Shown here in pieces: positions 8,184 to 16,898 of a stretch of 64,000 bases of DNA; within the stretch, counting starts at the first letter, position 1; each line of letters begins with the position of its first letter. A program made the translations under genes and the position numbers. The notes below the pieces were generated by a model. That model was not told the DNA's origin. It saw nothing but the letters and a program-made list of their open reading frames with translations, and did no database searches. This stretch comes from Halalkalibacter okhensis (lineage in GTDB: Bacteria > Bacillota > Bacilli > Bacillales > Bacillaceae_D). Where the stretch lies: positions 1 through 64,000 of the forward strand of contig NZ_JRJU01000004.1 in assembly GCF_000787375.1 (NCBI RefSeq), in the 5' to 3' direction.

Positions 8184-8444
8184 GCGGAACCAGAATCCGC
8201 TTCGGGAGTTAGCACGATCTGAACGGATCCTGGTTCCGCTATTTGCTTCGAAAACACGTTTCTTACCTCCGTTACGGATCCTCATTCCGCTATTTGTCCT
8301 TTTCACCGTCAGTTTCCCTTCATTTTGGTCATTTAACGGATCTAGGTTCCACTTCGCTTCCTTTCACGTAGCTTTTCTCTCTTTTAGCGGAACCAGGATC
8401 CGCTTCATTAGCTTAGTGCGATCTTGGCGGATCCTTATTCCGCT
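8184..8444. repeat. cluster of six GGATCC/TTCCGC imperfect palindromes
   Basis: Six copies of an 18-bp near-palindrome of the form aCGGATCCTggTTCCGCt, in both orientations, at 8184-8200, 8223-8240, 8274-8291, 8336-8352, 8386-8404 and 8427-8444. Several are followed by CTATTTG. The spacers between them are unrelated. A second cluster lies at 54853-54983. Confidence 0.8.
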
Positions 8445-8466
8445 ATTTGCTAATAACTAGATAAAT

Positions 8467-8512
8467 AAAAAACCACCCACCTCTGTTTAGTCAGAAATGG
8501 ATGGTTTTTAAA
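8467..8512 (-). terminator. tRNA-Ala terminator
   Basis: On the minus strand, AAAAACCATCCATTTCTG pairs with CAGAGGTGGGTGGTTTTT with few mismatches, ending in a T tract. It lies immediately after the tRNA 3' end. Confidence 0.75.
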
Positions 8513-8516
8513 TGGA

Positions 8517-8589
8517 TGGAGCATAACGGGATCGAACCGATGACCTCTTCGCTGCCAGCGAAGCGCTCTCCCAGCTGAGCTAATGCCCC
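8517..8589 (-). tRNA. tRNA-Ala(GGC)
   Basis: 73-nt cloverleaf. Acceptor GGGGCAT pairs with ATGCTCC (one G-U). The D arm is GCTC-AGCTGGGA-GAGC. The anticodon stem CTTCG/CGAAG holds loop CTGGCAG with anticodon GGC, reading GCC/GCU. The T arm contains GGTTCGATCCC. The discriminator is A and CCA is not encoded. It is a single tRNA gene. Confidence 0.93.
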
Positions 8590-8649
8590 GTATAGAATAC
8601 TTCTTTATTATAAAATTTTCTATACTTGTTGACAAGCTTTAATTTTCCC

Positions 8650-8805
8650 TTAAAAGATTAAATCTAAAATCCACCAAAACACGCCCGCTACCACAGCAAT
8701 AACTAACGAGCTTACAATGCTTTCTAGCTTAATTTTTTTATGTTTGACTACATCAAAAATAAGCCAGCCACAAAAGATGGAAAATGCGAATACAATAGTA
8801 GACAT
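8650..8805 (-). CDS. 51-aa two-helix membrane protein
   Basis: Short reading frame starting MSTIVFAFSIFCGWLIFDVV, a basic loop KHKKIK, then a second hydrophobic helix ending WWILDLIF. Two membrane segments with a positively charged cytoplasmic loop are predicted. GGAGAGGCCATT precedes the ATG. Family unknown. It is divergent from the potassium channel gene. Confidence 0.6.
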   Translation of the reverse strand: MSTIVFAFSIFCGWLIFDVVKHKKIKLESIVSSLVIAVVAGVFWWILDLIF

Positions 8806-8916
8806 AATGGCCTCTCCTACTTGAAAGTTCTAACATTATCATAGCAGAGTCATGGTTGCTCCGGCAAGCCATTGGCTATACTGGATAGTATGATTTGGTG
8901 AATAGGAGAGAACATT

Positions 8917-9927
8917 ATGCAACAATGGCTTTACATTCGCACACTTCTTGGGCACGTTCCACTTGTCTTAAAACTTCTTTTTGCCGTAATTAGTTCGGGA
9001 GTGGTAGCTGGTGCCATCGTTCACATGCTAGAACCAGAAAGATTTACGACGTGGTTTGATGGAATTTGGTGGGCATTCATTACTGTCTCTACAGTCGGCT
9101 ACGGTGATTTCGTACCAGAGTCAACTATGGCACGAGTTGTAGCGATTGTTTTAATTTTTGTTGGCGTGGGATTTATGACTCTACTTGTAACATCTTTTGC
9201 AGGTGCAGCGGTGTCTATAAACCAATCCACCAAAGAGGGGACCATTGCCTTTATAGGTGAGGATCACCTTGTCATTGTAGGCTGGAACGAAAGAAGCAGG
9301 CAATCAATTGAAAATATCCAAAAAAAGCAACCTTATTTAAAAATTGTATTAATTGATGAAACCTTACCACAATTACCGAAGTCACCTAAAAATATTCATT
9401 TTGTAAAAGGTAATAGCAGTGAAGATGCCATATTAAAACAAGCCAACATCTCTTTAGCTAGATCTGTTCTCATAACCGCAAAACATTCAGGTAGTGAATT
9501 CACAGCTGATGCCCGAACCATTTTAACCATATTAGCGATTAAAGGTCTTAACCCTCATATTTCTATAACGGCTGAAATCCTGACCAAGGAACAACTTGCC
9601 AACGCAGAACGTGCGGGAGCTGATCAATGTGTTGAGTCCACCACACTGACTGGTGCTGTCTTGTCTTCAAACCTACTCCAACATGAAGCAAGTGAGATTG
9701 TAAATCAATTTCTAGAGTATAGCCAAAATGACCTGATTTCATTGCTTCCTATCAAGGAAGACCTAATTGGACAGCCTTTTATAGACGTGTTGACGAATTA
9801 TTATAAAAAAGAAATGCAGATCATTGGATTAAAAAGAAGCGGGCAAATTTTCTTTCACCCGCATGCTACCCTAAGTCTTGAAAAAAAAGACGAGCTGATT
9901 ATGATTAAGTTTAATAAAGCAACGTAA
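8917..9927 (+). CDS. yugO: potassium channel with RCK (TrkA-N) domain, YugO-like
   Basis: Two membrane helices (about 16-38 and 75-95) flank a pore loop with the selectivity filter STVGYGDF. A cytoplasmic Rossmann-type RCK domain starts near residue 112 (LVIVGWNERSRQSIE), followed by a C-terminal TrkA-C-like region. It conducts K+ across the cytoplasmic membrane; in B. subtilis YugO serves potassium signalling in biofilms. The next genes (yugN, pgi, yugJ, yuzA, yugI) keep the B. subtilis order, but the small mstX partner is not seen upstream. GAATAGGAGAG precedes the ATG. Confidence 0.9.
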   Translation: MQQWLYIRTLLGHVPLVLKLLFAVISSGVVAGAIVHMLEPERFTTWFDGIWWAFITVSTVGYGDFVPESTMARVVAIVLIFVGVGFMTLLVTSFAGAAVSINQSTKEGTIAFIGEDHLVIVGWNERSRQSIENIQKKQPYLKIVLIDETLPQLPKSPKNIHFVKGNSSEDAILKQANISLARSVLITAKHSGSEFTADARTILTILAIKGLNPHISITAEILTKEQLANAERAGADQCVESTTLTGAVLSSNLLQHEASEIVNQFLEYSQNDLISLLPIKEDLIGQPFIDVLTNYYKKEMQIIGLKRSGQIFFHPHATLSLEKKDELIMIKFNKAT

Positions 9928-10333
9928 GTTCTAGTTCTTCAACTAGACTTTTGGCAGTAGGTAAATATTTCTTATCCACTGTAGCATCTTTATCAACGGG
10001 CTCTTGGAATTGATTAACGGAACTATTATACGCCATTCGAAACAAACCATTAAACACATCTGGATTATCATCTAACCCATCTTGATATTTATGGTTAAGT
10101 AAAAATGGCGTTCCTATTTGAACCGTCACTCCCCGTTGCTCAAGTTCACCATCCAATGCCTTAAAAGGCAAACGCAAGAACGTATATCCATCCTCTTCGT
10201 CAATTTTATAATCAAAGTATCCATGATCATAATCCCAGCCACCGCCAATTCCATATCCAAGCGGCTTTAGTTTATCTTCCAATTCCTTTAATTTCATTTC
10301 TTTTCCTTCCACAGTCGACTGAAGAGCAATCAT
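9911..10333 (-). CDS. yugN: YugN-like family protein
   Basis: About 140-aa cytoplasmic protein of the YugN-like family (function unknown), recognised by IGGGWDYDHGYFDYKIDEE and by its place beside yugO and pgi. An in-frame Met three codons upstream is possible, but GAAAGGA is correctly spaced only for the Met at 10333. The last 17 nt overlap the end of yugO on the other strand, so the genes are convergent. Confidence 0.85.
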   Translation of the reverse strand: MIALQSTVEGKEMKLKELEDKLKPLGYGIGGGWDYDHGYFDYKIDEEDGYTFLRLPFKALDGELEQRGVTVQIGTPFLLNHKYQDGLDDNPDVFNGLFRMAYNSSVNQFQEPVDKDATVDKKYLPTAKSLVEELELTLLY

Positions 10334-10404
10334 CTCCCTCATCCTTTCAAAAACGATCTAAAAATACACCTAGAGATAGTGTCACCAAGGAAACGAATTT
10401 TATG

Positions 10405-10573
10405 AGAGATCCCCCCAAAAGGCCGGGTTTGCCTTTTGGGGGATCTCTTTGTACTGTGTGGAGCCGCCGTTGGCTTTTTAGCCTTTTGAACGCTCTTCTC
10501 AAAAGGCGTACGGCGCGCGGAGCCAGGGCCACTTCCTTGTAACCAAAAGGCCGGGTTTGCCTTTTGGGGGGAT
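10405..10573. repeat. GC-rich region with duplicated hairpin
   Basis: A hairpin AGAGATCCCCCCAAAAGGC / GCCTTTTGGGGGATCTCT (10405-10448) is followed by a second copy of its core, CCAAAAGGCCGGGTTTGCC plus TTTTGGGGGGATC, ending at 10573. Between them lies another stem, GCCTTTTGA / TCAAAAGGC, in GC-rich sequence unlike the surroundings. No reading frame here is convincing. Confidence 0.7.
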
Positions 10574-10574
10574 C

Positions 10575-10594
10575 TTAAACAAACGTTTGATTAA
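10575..10594. repeat. 20-bp palindrome, copy 2
   Basis: TTAAACAAACGTTTGATTAA, identical to 6402-6421. It lies between the pgi terminator and yugN. Confidence 0.6.
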
Positions 10595-10602
10595 GTTTAT
10601 AA

Positions 10603-10638
10603 AAAAAGTTGCTGAGCTTTTATCCTCAGCAACTTTTT
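10603..10638 (-). terminator. pgi terminator
   Basis: Perfect stem AAAAAGTTGCTGA (10603-10615) / TCAGCAACTTTTT (10626-10638), U-rich on the minus strand, just after the pgi stop codon. Confidence 0.85.
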
Positions 10639-10642
10639 CACT

Positions 10643-11992
10643 TTATTTCAAGCGAGCTTCAAGCTCTGCTTTTTCTTTTTCAAAACCAGGTTTTCCTAAA
10701 AGAGCAAACATGTTTTTCTTATATGCTTCTACACCCTCTTGGTCAAATGGATTCACACCAAGTAAGTATCCACTGATGCCTACAGCTTTTTCAAAGAAGT
10801 AAACAAGGTATCCGAAATAATACTCATTTAGTTCCGGAACGTTGACGATTAAGTTCGGTACGCCTCCGTCTGTATGAGCTAGCATCGTTCCTTGGAACGC
10901 TTTTTTATTAACGAAATCCATGGTTTCACCAGCAAGATAGTTAAGGCCATCTAGATCACTAGCAGCTTCCTCAATCGTTACATGCTCACGTACATTTTCA
11001 ACGTTAATAATCGTTTCAAATAAATCACGACGACCATCTTGAACATATTGACCCATTGAATGAAGATCTGTTGAGAAATCAACAGACGCTGGATAAATGC
11101 CCTTGCCATCTTTTCCTTCACTTTCACCAAACAATTGCTTCCACCACTCTGAAACAAAGTGAAGTGATGGTTCGTAGTTCACCATTAATTCGATTGTTTT
11201 CCCTTTGTTATAAAGAGCATTACGAACAACCGCATATTGATAAGACTCATTTTCAGCTAGATTTGGGTTAGAGAAGTCTTCGCTAGCTGCCTCTACCCCT
11301 TTCATCATTGCTTCAATATCTAAACCACTTACGGCAATCGGAAGCAACCCAACCGCTGTTAAAACAGAGAAACGGCCACCGACATCATCTGGAACAACAA
11401 ATGTTTCGTACCCTTCTTCAGTAGCAAGTGTTTTAAGAGCACCTTTTGCACGGTCCGTTGTTGCATAGATACGCTTACGAGCTTCTTCTACTCCATATTT
11501 CTTTTCTAAATAATCACGGAAAATACGGAATGCGATAGCTGGCTCCGTTGTTGTACCTGACTTGGAGATAACGTTAACAGATACATCCTTCCCTTCGATA
11601 AGAGCAAGCAAGTCTTTTACATATGTTGAACTAATATTTTGTCCAACAAAGAAAACTTGTGGTGTTTTGCGCTCTTCTTTTGACAGGTTGTTATAGAAAG
11701 AATGATTTAATGCTTCAATGGCCGCACGTGCTCCTAGGTAAGAACCACCAATTCCAATAACAAGCAATACATCGGAATCACTTTGGATTTTTTCAGCAGC
11801 CGCTTGAATACGCGAAAACTCTTCACGATCATAATTTTTTGGAAGGTCAATCCATCCTAAAAAGTCACTTCCAGCTCCTGTTTTATTATGTAAAGCTTCA
11901 TGTGCAGCTGTTACAGCTCCTTGCATGTAATCAACCTCATGTTGATTAAAAAACGTTAGTGCTTTGCTATAGTCGAAACGTACTTTTTCCAT
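10643..11992 (-). CDS. pgi: glucose-6-phosphate isomerase
   Basis: Interconverts glucose 6-phosphate and fructose 6-phosphate in glycolysis and gluconeogenesis. The 449-aa length matches the short Bacillus form. Family segments seen include [11 protein letters not shown], the phosphate-binding SKSGTTTEP loop, [13 protein letters not shown] and the C-terminal SIS-domain region. GGAGGCTGAAAG precedes the ATG. It sits in the conserved yugN-pgi-yugJ order. Confidence 0.96.
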   Translation of the reverse strand: MEKVRFDYSKALTFFNQHEVDYMQGAVTAAHEALHNKTGAGSDFLGWIDLPKNYDREEFSRIQAAAEKIQSDSDVLLVIGIGGSYLGARAAIEALNHSFYNNLSKEERKTPQVFFVGQNISSTYVKDLLALIEGKDVSVNVISKSGTTTEPAIAFRIFRDYLEKKYGVEEARKRIYATTDRAKGALKTLATEEGYETFVVPDDVGGRFSVLTAVGLLPIAVSGLDIEAMMKGVEAASEDFSNPNLAENESYQYAVVRNALYNKGKTIELMVNYEPSLHFVSEWWKQLFGESEGKDGKGIYPASVDFSTDLHSMGQYVQDGRRDLFETIINVENVREHVTIEEAASDLDGLNYLAGETMDFVNKKAFQGTMLAHTDGGVPNLIVNVPELNEYYFGYLVYFFEKAVGISGYLLGVNPFDQEGVEAYKKNMFALLGKPGFEKEKAELEARLK

Positions 11993-12120
11993 CTTTCAGC
12001 CTCCATACTATAATCTTATTCTCTTTCACTTTATCTAAAGCTGTTAGAAGAATCAAGCATACAATGTCACCAAATGTGGATATATAACTATATTTAGCGA
12101 GATTGCCGTGAAATTAAGTA

Positions 12121-12152
12121 AGAGATATCCTTTTAAATAACAGGATATCTCT
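12121..12152. terminator. yugJ terminator
   Basis: Perfect 10-bp stem AGAGATATCC / GGATATCTCT just after the yugJ stop codon. It has only a weak U tract. Confidence 0.55.
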
Positions 12153-12163
12153 AAACATCATAT

Positions 12164-13327
12164 CTACAGTGCCGCCGTTAAGATGTTTGTAACATCTTCT
12201 TTTTCCAGTGACTTAAAGTTTCCAAATTTACCTCGGTTTGAAGCGAGTGTCGACATTTTATCAATTTGGCTATCATCTATGTCGTAATCAGCTAATCGAT
12301 TGGGCGCACCAAGTTCGCTCCAAAATGCTGATAATTTCTCAATACCTTCAAGTGCAATTTCTTGATCTGATTTCCCTTCAGGATCGACCCCTAGAACACG
12401 AGTGGCAAGTTGAACATGACGGCTAATACGCTCATCAAGTGTGTAACGTAACCAATGAGGGAATAAAATCGCTAAGCCTCCAGCATGAGGAATATCGTAA
12501 ACTGCAGATACAGCGTGTTCCATGTTATGAGTTGCCCAATCGCCGCGCAATCCCATCTGCGTGATGCCATTCAGAGCCATTGTTCCGCAATATAAAATCG
12601 TTTCCCGATGCTCTTCATTATGTAAGTCTTCAAGAAGCTTTGGAGCTGTCTCCATCACAGTAAGTAAAATCGATTCCATAATTCGATCTTGTAATGGTGT
12701 GTTTTCAGCTTTATGGAAATATGCTTCAATCACGTGACTCATCATATCAACCATTCCGTAGACTGTTTGGTCCTTTGGAACAGATACGGTATTTTTCGGG
12801 TCAAGAATTGAGAATTTAGGGAATGAAAACGGACTTCCCCACCCTAGTTTTTCATTTGTTTCCCAATTCGTAATAACAGATCCAGCATTCATTTCTGAAC
12901 CTGTTGCAGCAAGGGTTAAAATGGTACCAAGTGGTAATGCATCAGTTGGTTGAGCTTTCTTTTTAATAATATCCCAAATGTCAGCTTCCGATTTCGCACC
13001 AACGGCAATCGCTTTTGAAGCATCGATCACACTTCCTCCACCTACAGCTAACACAAGATCAACCTTTTCTTGATGGCAAGCTTCAATTCCTTTTCTTACC
13101 GTTGTAAGCCTCGGATTCGGCTCAACTCCAGCTAATTCGGTTACTTTCACGCCAGCTTCATTCAATTGTTGTAAGACAAAATCGTACAAACCATTTCGTT
13201 TGATACTTCCGCCACCATAAACGAGCAGTACATTCTTTCCGTAAAGTTTAACTTCATTAGCTAAAGATTCATTTTTCCCTTTGCCAAAGATTAGTTTAGT
13301 TGGGTTGTTAAAAACAAATGGTTCCAT
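12164..13327 (-). CDS. yugJ: iron-dependent alcohol dehydrogenase, YugJ/YugK (butanol dehydrogenase) type
   Basis: Group III Fe-dependent alcohol dehydrogenase, annotated in relatives as NADH-dependent butanol dehydrogenase; the physiological substrate is not known. The NAD-binding loop is [13 protein letters not shown] and the metal site is formed by the DMMSHVIE and [19 protein letters not shown] segments. The 387-aa length is usual. B. subtilis carries two adjacent paralogues (yugJ, yugK); only one is here. A GGAGGAGA ribosome binding site precedes the ATG. Confidence 0.9.
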   Translation of the reverse strand: MEPFVFNNPTKLIFGKGKNESLANEVKLYGKNVLLVYGGGSIKRNGLYDFVLQQLNEAGVKVTELAGVEPNPRLTTVRKGIEACHQEKVDLVLAVGGGSVIDASKAIAVGAKSEADIWDIIKKKAQPTDALPLGTILTLAATGSEMNAGSVITNWETNEKLGWGSPFSFPKFSILDPKNTVSVPKDQTVYGMVDMMSHVIEAYFHKAENTPLQDRIMESILLTVMETAPKLLEDLHNEEHRETILYCGTMALNGITQMGLRGDWATHNMEHAVSAVYDIPHAGGLAILFPHWLRYTLDERISRHVQLATRVLGVDPEGKSDQEIALEGIEKLSAFWSELGAPNRLADYDIDDSQIDKMSTLASNRGKFGNFKSLEKEDVTNILTAAL

Positions 13328-13520
13328 TTTATCTCCTCCTATTCCCCTCCATTATTACCAAATCACACTCAATTGTAAACGATTGGCACTTGAGCTTTTG
13401 CATAATTGTATTGGTTTTTCACATTCTAAAGGGTGAAACACAACAAATGGCGTTGTGTAAGACAATTGATTAATTGTCGTGACATGAATATGTCGATAAC
13501 CATTACTGGAGGTGAATAAT

Positions 13521-13748
13521 GTGAGCGGTATTCAACGTACAGCATTAGTATTAGCGATTATTGGTGCAATTAACTGGGGATTGATCGGTTTTTTCCGTTT
13601 TGATCTTGTTGCAGCCATTTTCGGTGGTCAGGCAGCAGCTTTCTCACGTGTTATCTATGCCCTAGTTGGTTTAGCAGGTCTATATTGTATATCCATCCTT
13701 TTCAAACCAGACGAGGAACTTGAACGTGTTCCTGAGACACAACGTTAA
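13521..13748 (+). CDS. yuzA: DUF378 membrane protein YuzA
   Basis: 75-aa membrane protein of the DUF378 family with two helices separated by the family motif GAINWGLIGFF. Function unknown. The start is taken as the GTG at 13521, because GGAGGTGAATAAT places the ribosome binding site correctly for it; an earlier in-frame GTG overlaps that site. The position between yugJ and yugI matches B. subtilis. Two hairpins follow. Confidence 0.85.
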   Translation: MSGIQRTALVLAIIGAINWGLIGFFRFDLVAAIFGGQAAAFSRVIYALVGLAGLYCISILFKPDEELERVPETQR

Positions 13749-13753
13749 TAGAT

Positions 13754-13789
13754 AAGGGCCTGACCTCTCAAGCAGAGTCAGGCCCTTTT
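13754..13789 (+). terminator. yuzA terminator
   Basis: Perfect stem AAGGGCCTGAC / GTCAGGCCCTT followed by TTTT, directly after the stop codon. Confidence 0.85.
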
Positions 13790-13790
13790 C

Positions 13791-13830
13791 AGGCAAATAA
13801 AAAAGGCGGGGGTTCCTTTTTTATTTGCCT
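13791..13830. repeat. perfect 16-bp A/T-rich hairpin
   Basis: AGGCAAATAAAAAAGG (13791-13806) pairs perfectly with CCTTTTTTATTTGCCT (13815-13830), loop CGGGGGTT. It starts one base after the yuzA terminator and may be a second terminator. Confidence 0.65.
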
Positions 13831-13849
13831 GACTTCCTTCATTCTAAAA

Positions 13850-14064
13850 GGTTGTTTTCATAAAGATTGTTGCTATGAAAGAGTTTTGCTCGTAGTGAAA
13901 TGGAGCGGAAGCCACTCGACTCCTGCGGGATGTAGAGGTAGGGGCGAGACCCCACAAGCGTGCCGAGGAGGCTCGGCACCTCCTTGCGGGTGCGAGTGGC
14001 TGGAGCACAATGGAACGAACATGTACACTTCCCTCATAAAACAACAAAGTATGCGAAAACAGCC
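13850..14064. repeat. dispersed Bacillaceae repeat element, copy A
   Basis: About 215 bp. The ends are imperfect inverted repeats: GGTTGTTTTCATAAAGATTG at the left and CAAAGTATGCGAAAACAGCC at the right. A GC-rich core contains GAAGCCACTCG opposite CGAGTGGCTGG and the hairpin GTGCCGAGGAGGCTCGGCAC. Related copies lie at 33206-33408 and within 62951-63337. Elements with these ends are common in Bacillaceae intergenic regions. Confidence 0.75.
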
Positions 14065-14109
14065 TTCTAAAAAAAGTCGCTTTCACTTTTTTTATATACC
14101 TGAAAAGAA

Positions 14110-14133
14110 AAAAGCACTCAAATGAGTGCTTTT
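14110..14133. terminator. yugI terminator
   Basis: Perfect 11-bp stem AAAAGCACTCA / TGAGTGCTTTT. It is A-rich on one side and T-rich on the other, immediately downstream of yugI. Confidence 0.8.
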
Positions 14134-14139
14134 ACTATA

Positions 14140-14565
14140 TTATTTCTTCGCGCGCTTGTTTAAGTCAGCTTGGATTTCGTTAGATTGCTTTAACCATTCT
14201 TTAAGCTTATCTTCTAATGTGTTAAAACCTTGTTGCTGTTGTTGCTTTTGTACTTGTGGCTTACGAGCGCCACCAGCATTTCCTTGCGGACGAGGTTTAG
14301 CCGGACGAGCTGGACGCTCAGGAGCTTCTTGTGTCGCACGGATTGAAAGTGAGATTTTTCCAGACCCCTCTTCTACATTCATGATTTTCACTTTCACTTC
14401 GTCTCCAACTTTAAGAACATCATTAATATCCTTAACGAAACCGTGCGCTACTTCTGAAATATGAACAAGTCCTTGCTTCTTCTCATCAAGAGCTACGAAA
14501 GCACCAAATGGCTTAATGCCAGTAACTTTTCCTTCAACAATATTGCCTACTTCATAATTTGACAT
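14140..14565 (-). CDS. yugI: S1-domain RNA-binding protein YugI (general stress protein 13 type)
   Basis: One S1 RNA-binding domain at about residues 5-75 (VGNIVEGKVTGIKPFGAFVA), then a Pro/Ala/Arg/Gln-rich low-complexity linker with a glutamine run, then a charged tail. B. subtilis YugI is similar and associates with ribosomes. The start is taken at MSNYEVG, which is well spaced from AGGAG; a Met two codons earlier is possible. Transcribed alone. Confidence 0.88.
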   Translation of the reverse strand: MSNYEVGNIVEGKVTGIKPFGAFVALDEKKQGLVHISEVAHGFVKDINDVLKVGDEVKVKIMNVEEGSGKISLSIRATQEAPERPARPAKPRPQGNAGGARKPQVQKQQQQQGFNTLEDKLKEWLKQSNEIQADLNKRAKK

Positions 14566-14743
14566 ATACATACATCTCCTAGATAATTTTTAACCTTTTA
14601 ATTTTAACACAACTAGAGCGTTTAAGCAAAAACGGATTGTACTCTTTTCAAATTGTTGACCAATCCACTATTTTTGCAGCACGTAAACAGGGCAATTTTA
14701 GTGCCCTATAAAAAAAATCCCCTAAGTTGTCTAATGCAAAAAA

Positions 14744-14768
14744 AGCGCTAGAACAAATATCTAGCGCT
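14744..14768 (-). terminator. terminator of DEAD-box helicase gene
   Basis: Perfect 9-bp stem AGCGCTAGA / TCTAGCGCT, with a T tract (A run on plus) on the minus-strand side. Confidence 0.75.
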
Positions 14769-14774
14769 TCATCA

Positions 14775-15914
14775 TTATTTTGTCTGTAACTGCCCTCTTG
14801 CAAGATAGCGCTCTTCTAACTCAATTTTCAAATCACGTTTGTACTTATTTAATTTATATTCATTTGGTCGATCAATTAATGTAATGACCGTTCCCTTCTT
14901 ACCCATTCGTCCAGTTCGTCCAGCTCGGTGCAAATAGCTATCCGAATTGGCTGGTGGGTCGAGTTGAATAATATGAGTCACATCCTCAACATCTAATCCA
15001 CGTGCCGCTACGTCTGTTGCGACAAGAATATGTGTATCTCCTTTACGGAAAGACTGAAGGGCATGCTCTCTTTCTTGCTTCCCTTGGTCTGAAGACAAGG
15101 CCAACGCCTTAATTCCTTTATAAGAGAACTTTTCAGCTGTTTCCGCTAATTTTTCTAATTGATTAACAAAAACAATCCCTTTTTCAATGTTTTCAGCATG
15201 AATTAAACGCCTAGCCGTGTCAATTTTGTCCCTTGTATCTACTCGAAGGAAGAGATGGTTTACCTGATCTGTATGGAGAAGTCCACCCTCTGCTTCAATT
15301 TCGACAACAAACGGAGCTGCATCAGCGACTTGTTCGGAAAAGTCTTTTGGAATCGTAGCAGAAACAAATAAAAATTGAGTTTCTCTTCCTGCACGTTTGG
15401 CAATCTGCATGGTCGCTTCCCATGATGGACGCTCTGCCATCATTCGGTCGGCTTCATCAACTGCAACGACTTTTACTTCATGCAGCTTCAATTTTTTCAT
15501 TTCAATCAGCTCTAGCAACCTACCTGGAGTTCCAATTGCTAGTTGCGGCTTTTGTTTTTTTAACTTTTCAACTTGGCGCTTAATATTCGCCCCGCCAATA
15601 AATGCACCAATTTCAATTGGCTCTTCCTTTGTCAAGCTTTTGGCCACTTCATGCACTTGCATAGCAAGCTCCTGAGTTGGTGCAAGTACAACGACTTGCA
15701 TGCCCTTTTTTTCCTTTTCAATCTTTGCCAGTGCAGGTAACAAAAAGGCTAGTGTCTTTCCCGTTCCTGTTTGCGAACGAGCGATTAAGCTTTGTCCTTC
15801 AAGTGCTTCTGGGATCATTTTTGCTTGAATATCAGTTGGTTCAGTAACACCTTGATCTTTCAATGCATTTTCCAAAAAATTAGGTAATACATCAAATGAA
15901 AATGTTTCGCTCAT
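14775..15914 (-). CDS. yfmL: DEAD-box RNA helicase, YfmL-like
   Basis: ATP-dependent RNA helicase of 379 aa with both RecA-like domains and almost no C-terminal extension, as in B. subtilis YfmL (ribosome biogenesis, cold growth). Motifs in order: Q motif with PTDIQAKMIP, Walker A SQTGTGKT, APTQELA (Ia), TPGRLLEL (Ib), VDEADRM (II), SAT (III), GIVFVNQ (IV), ATDVAARGLDVE (V) and HRAGRTGRMG (VI). Assignment to YfmL rather than CshA/B rests on length. Confidence 0.9.
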   Translation of the reverse strand: MSETFSFDVLPNFLENALKDQGVTEPTDIQAKMIPEALEGQSLIARSQTGTGKTLAFLLPALAKIEKEKKGMQVVVLAPTQELAMQVHEVAKSLTKEEPIEIGAFIGGANIKRQVEKLKKQKPQLAIGTPGRLLELIEMKKLKLHEVKVVAVDEADRMMAERPSWEATMQIAKRAGRETQFLFVSATIPKDFSEQVADAAPFVVEIEAEGGLLHTDQVNHLFLRVDTRDKIDTARRLIHAENIEKGIVFVNQLEKLAETAEKFSYKGIKALALSSDQGKQEREHALQSFRKGDTHILVATDVAARGLDVEDVTHIIQLDPPANSDSYLHRAGRTGRMGKKGTVITLIDRPNEYKLNKYKRDLKIELEERYLARGQLQTK

Positions 15915-15933
15915 CTTTTTCCCTCTTTCTATG

Positions 15934-16716
15934 TTAAAGCGTTTCAGTCTTTTTCAATTGTTCGATTTGTTGATCCGTTACTAGCTGAAGTTCGTTTAGA
16001 AAAGCTTGTTGAAATGCACCTATTCCAAGACCACTTGTTTTTTCATATGCTCGCTCTCCTGCAATTCCATAATAGGTCACCGCACTCGTTGTCGCTCCAA
16101 GACAATCGTTTGGAGTCACGGCAATAAAGGCAGCAATCACTCCACCTAACAGGCAACCGGTTCCTACTACTTTTGTCATCCAAGCATGGCCATTATGAAT
16201 CGAGTGAGCAGAGATTCCATCTGTTACAACATCCACTTCACCAGTAACCACACATACACACTGAAATTGTTTGGCTGCACGTTTTGCTAAAGCCAATTTA
16301 TCGCCTTCCATATTTCCATCGACGCCTTTGACCTTTGCTTCAACTCCAACTAGAGAAGCGATCTCTCCAGCGTTCCCTCTCAATACAGAAATATTTACTT
16401 GGTCCAAAATTCTTTGACTACTTTCTGTTCGAAAGGCCGTTGCCCCTGCTCCAACTGGATCCAGTACAACGGGAACTCCAGCCCGATTGGCTGCTTGTCC
16501 TGCAACAATCATTTGATCGATCTGCTCTTTTGAAAGCGTACCGATATTTAATAATAGTGCTCCAGCGACACTAGCCAAATCTGCTACTTCTTCTTTTGCA
16601 TAAGCCATCACTGGCGAAGCACCCAGTGCCAACAAACCATTCGCAGTAAAATTGGTCACCACCACATTCGTCATACAATGGATTAACGGATTCTCTTTTC
16701 GCACTTCGACTAACAA
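15934..16716 (-). CDS. thiM: hydroxyethylthiazole kinase
   Basis: Phosphorylates 4-methyl-5-(2-hydroxyethyl)thiazole, a salvage step for thiamine. Family motifs: NFTANGLLALGASPVMA near the N-terminus, LDPVGAGAT, RGNAGEI and the catalytic GTGCLLGG, whose Cys is conserved. The start appears to be a TTG with GAGGG 8 nt before it; no in-frame ATG lies upstream. No thiE, tenA or thiD neighbour is present and I see no TPP riboswitch upstream, which is unusual for thiM. Confidence 0.92.
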   Translation of the reverse strand: MLVEVRKENPLIHCMTNVVVTNFTANGLLALGASPVMAYAKEEVADLASVAGALLLNIGTLSKEQIDQMIVAGQAANRAGVPVVLDPVGAGATAFRTESSQRILDQVNISVLRGNAGEIASLVGVEAKVKGVDGNMEGDKLALAKRAAKQFQCVCVVTGEVDVVTDGISAHSIHNGHAWMTKVVGTGCLLGGVIAAFIAVTPNDCLGATTSAVTYYGIAGERAYEKTSGLGIGAFQQAFLNELQLVTDQQIEQLKKTETL

Positions 16717-16868
16717 ATGAACCGCCCTCTTCTTGTTTAAATGATTATGTGAAAATCTTACCTTTTTTCCCTACGAAAAACAAACGTAACATTTTTCTGA
16801 CTATTATGTATAAAATTCTATACGATGTCCATAATGGATATTACAATCGTATTCCCCCTACGAATTAA

Positions 16869-16898
16869 GGCAAGAGCTTAAGCTCTTGCCCCTTTTTT
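16869..16898 (+). terminator. hairpin between alaT and thiM
   Basis: Perfect stem GGCAAGAGCT / AGCTCTTGCC, followed on the plus strand by CCTTTTTT. Both neighbouring genes run on the minus strand, so the T tract is on the wrong side for alaT. It may still act as a weak terminator. Confidence 0.5.

Noticed and set aside
10347-10532. 61-codon ORF in the GC-rich repeat between pgi and yugN
   Set aside because: It lies across duplicated hairpins, has no ribosome binding site and encodes a basic low-complexity peptide.
13844-14125. ORFs of about 80 codons within repeat element A
   Set aside because: They are open only because of the GC-rich core of the repeat element, and the other copies do not keep the frame.
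16717-16868. TPP riboswitch upstream of thiM
   Set aside because: The conserved CUGAGA and ACCUGA-type segments are absent.
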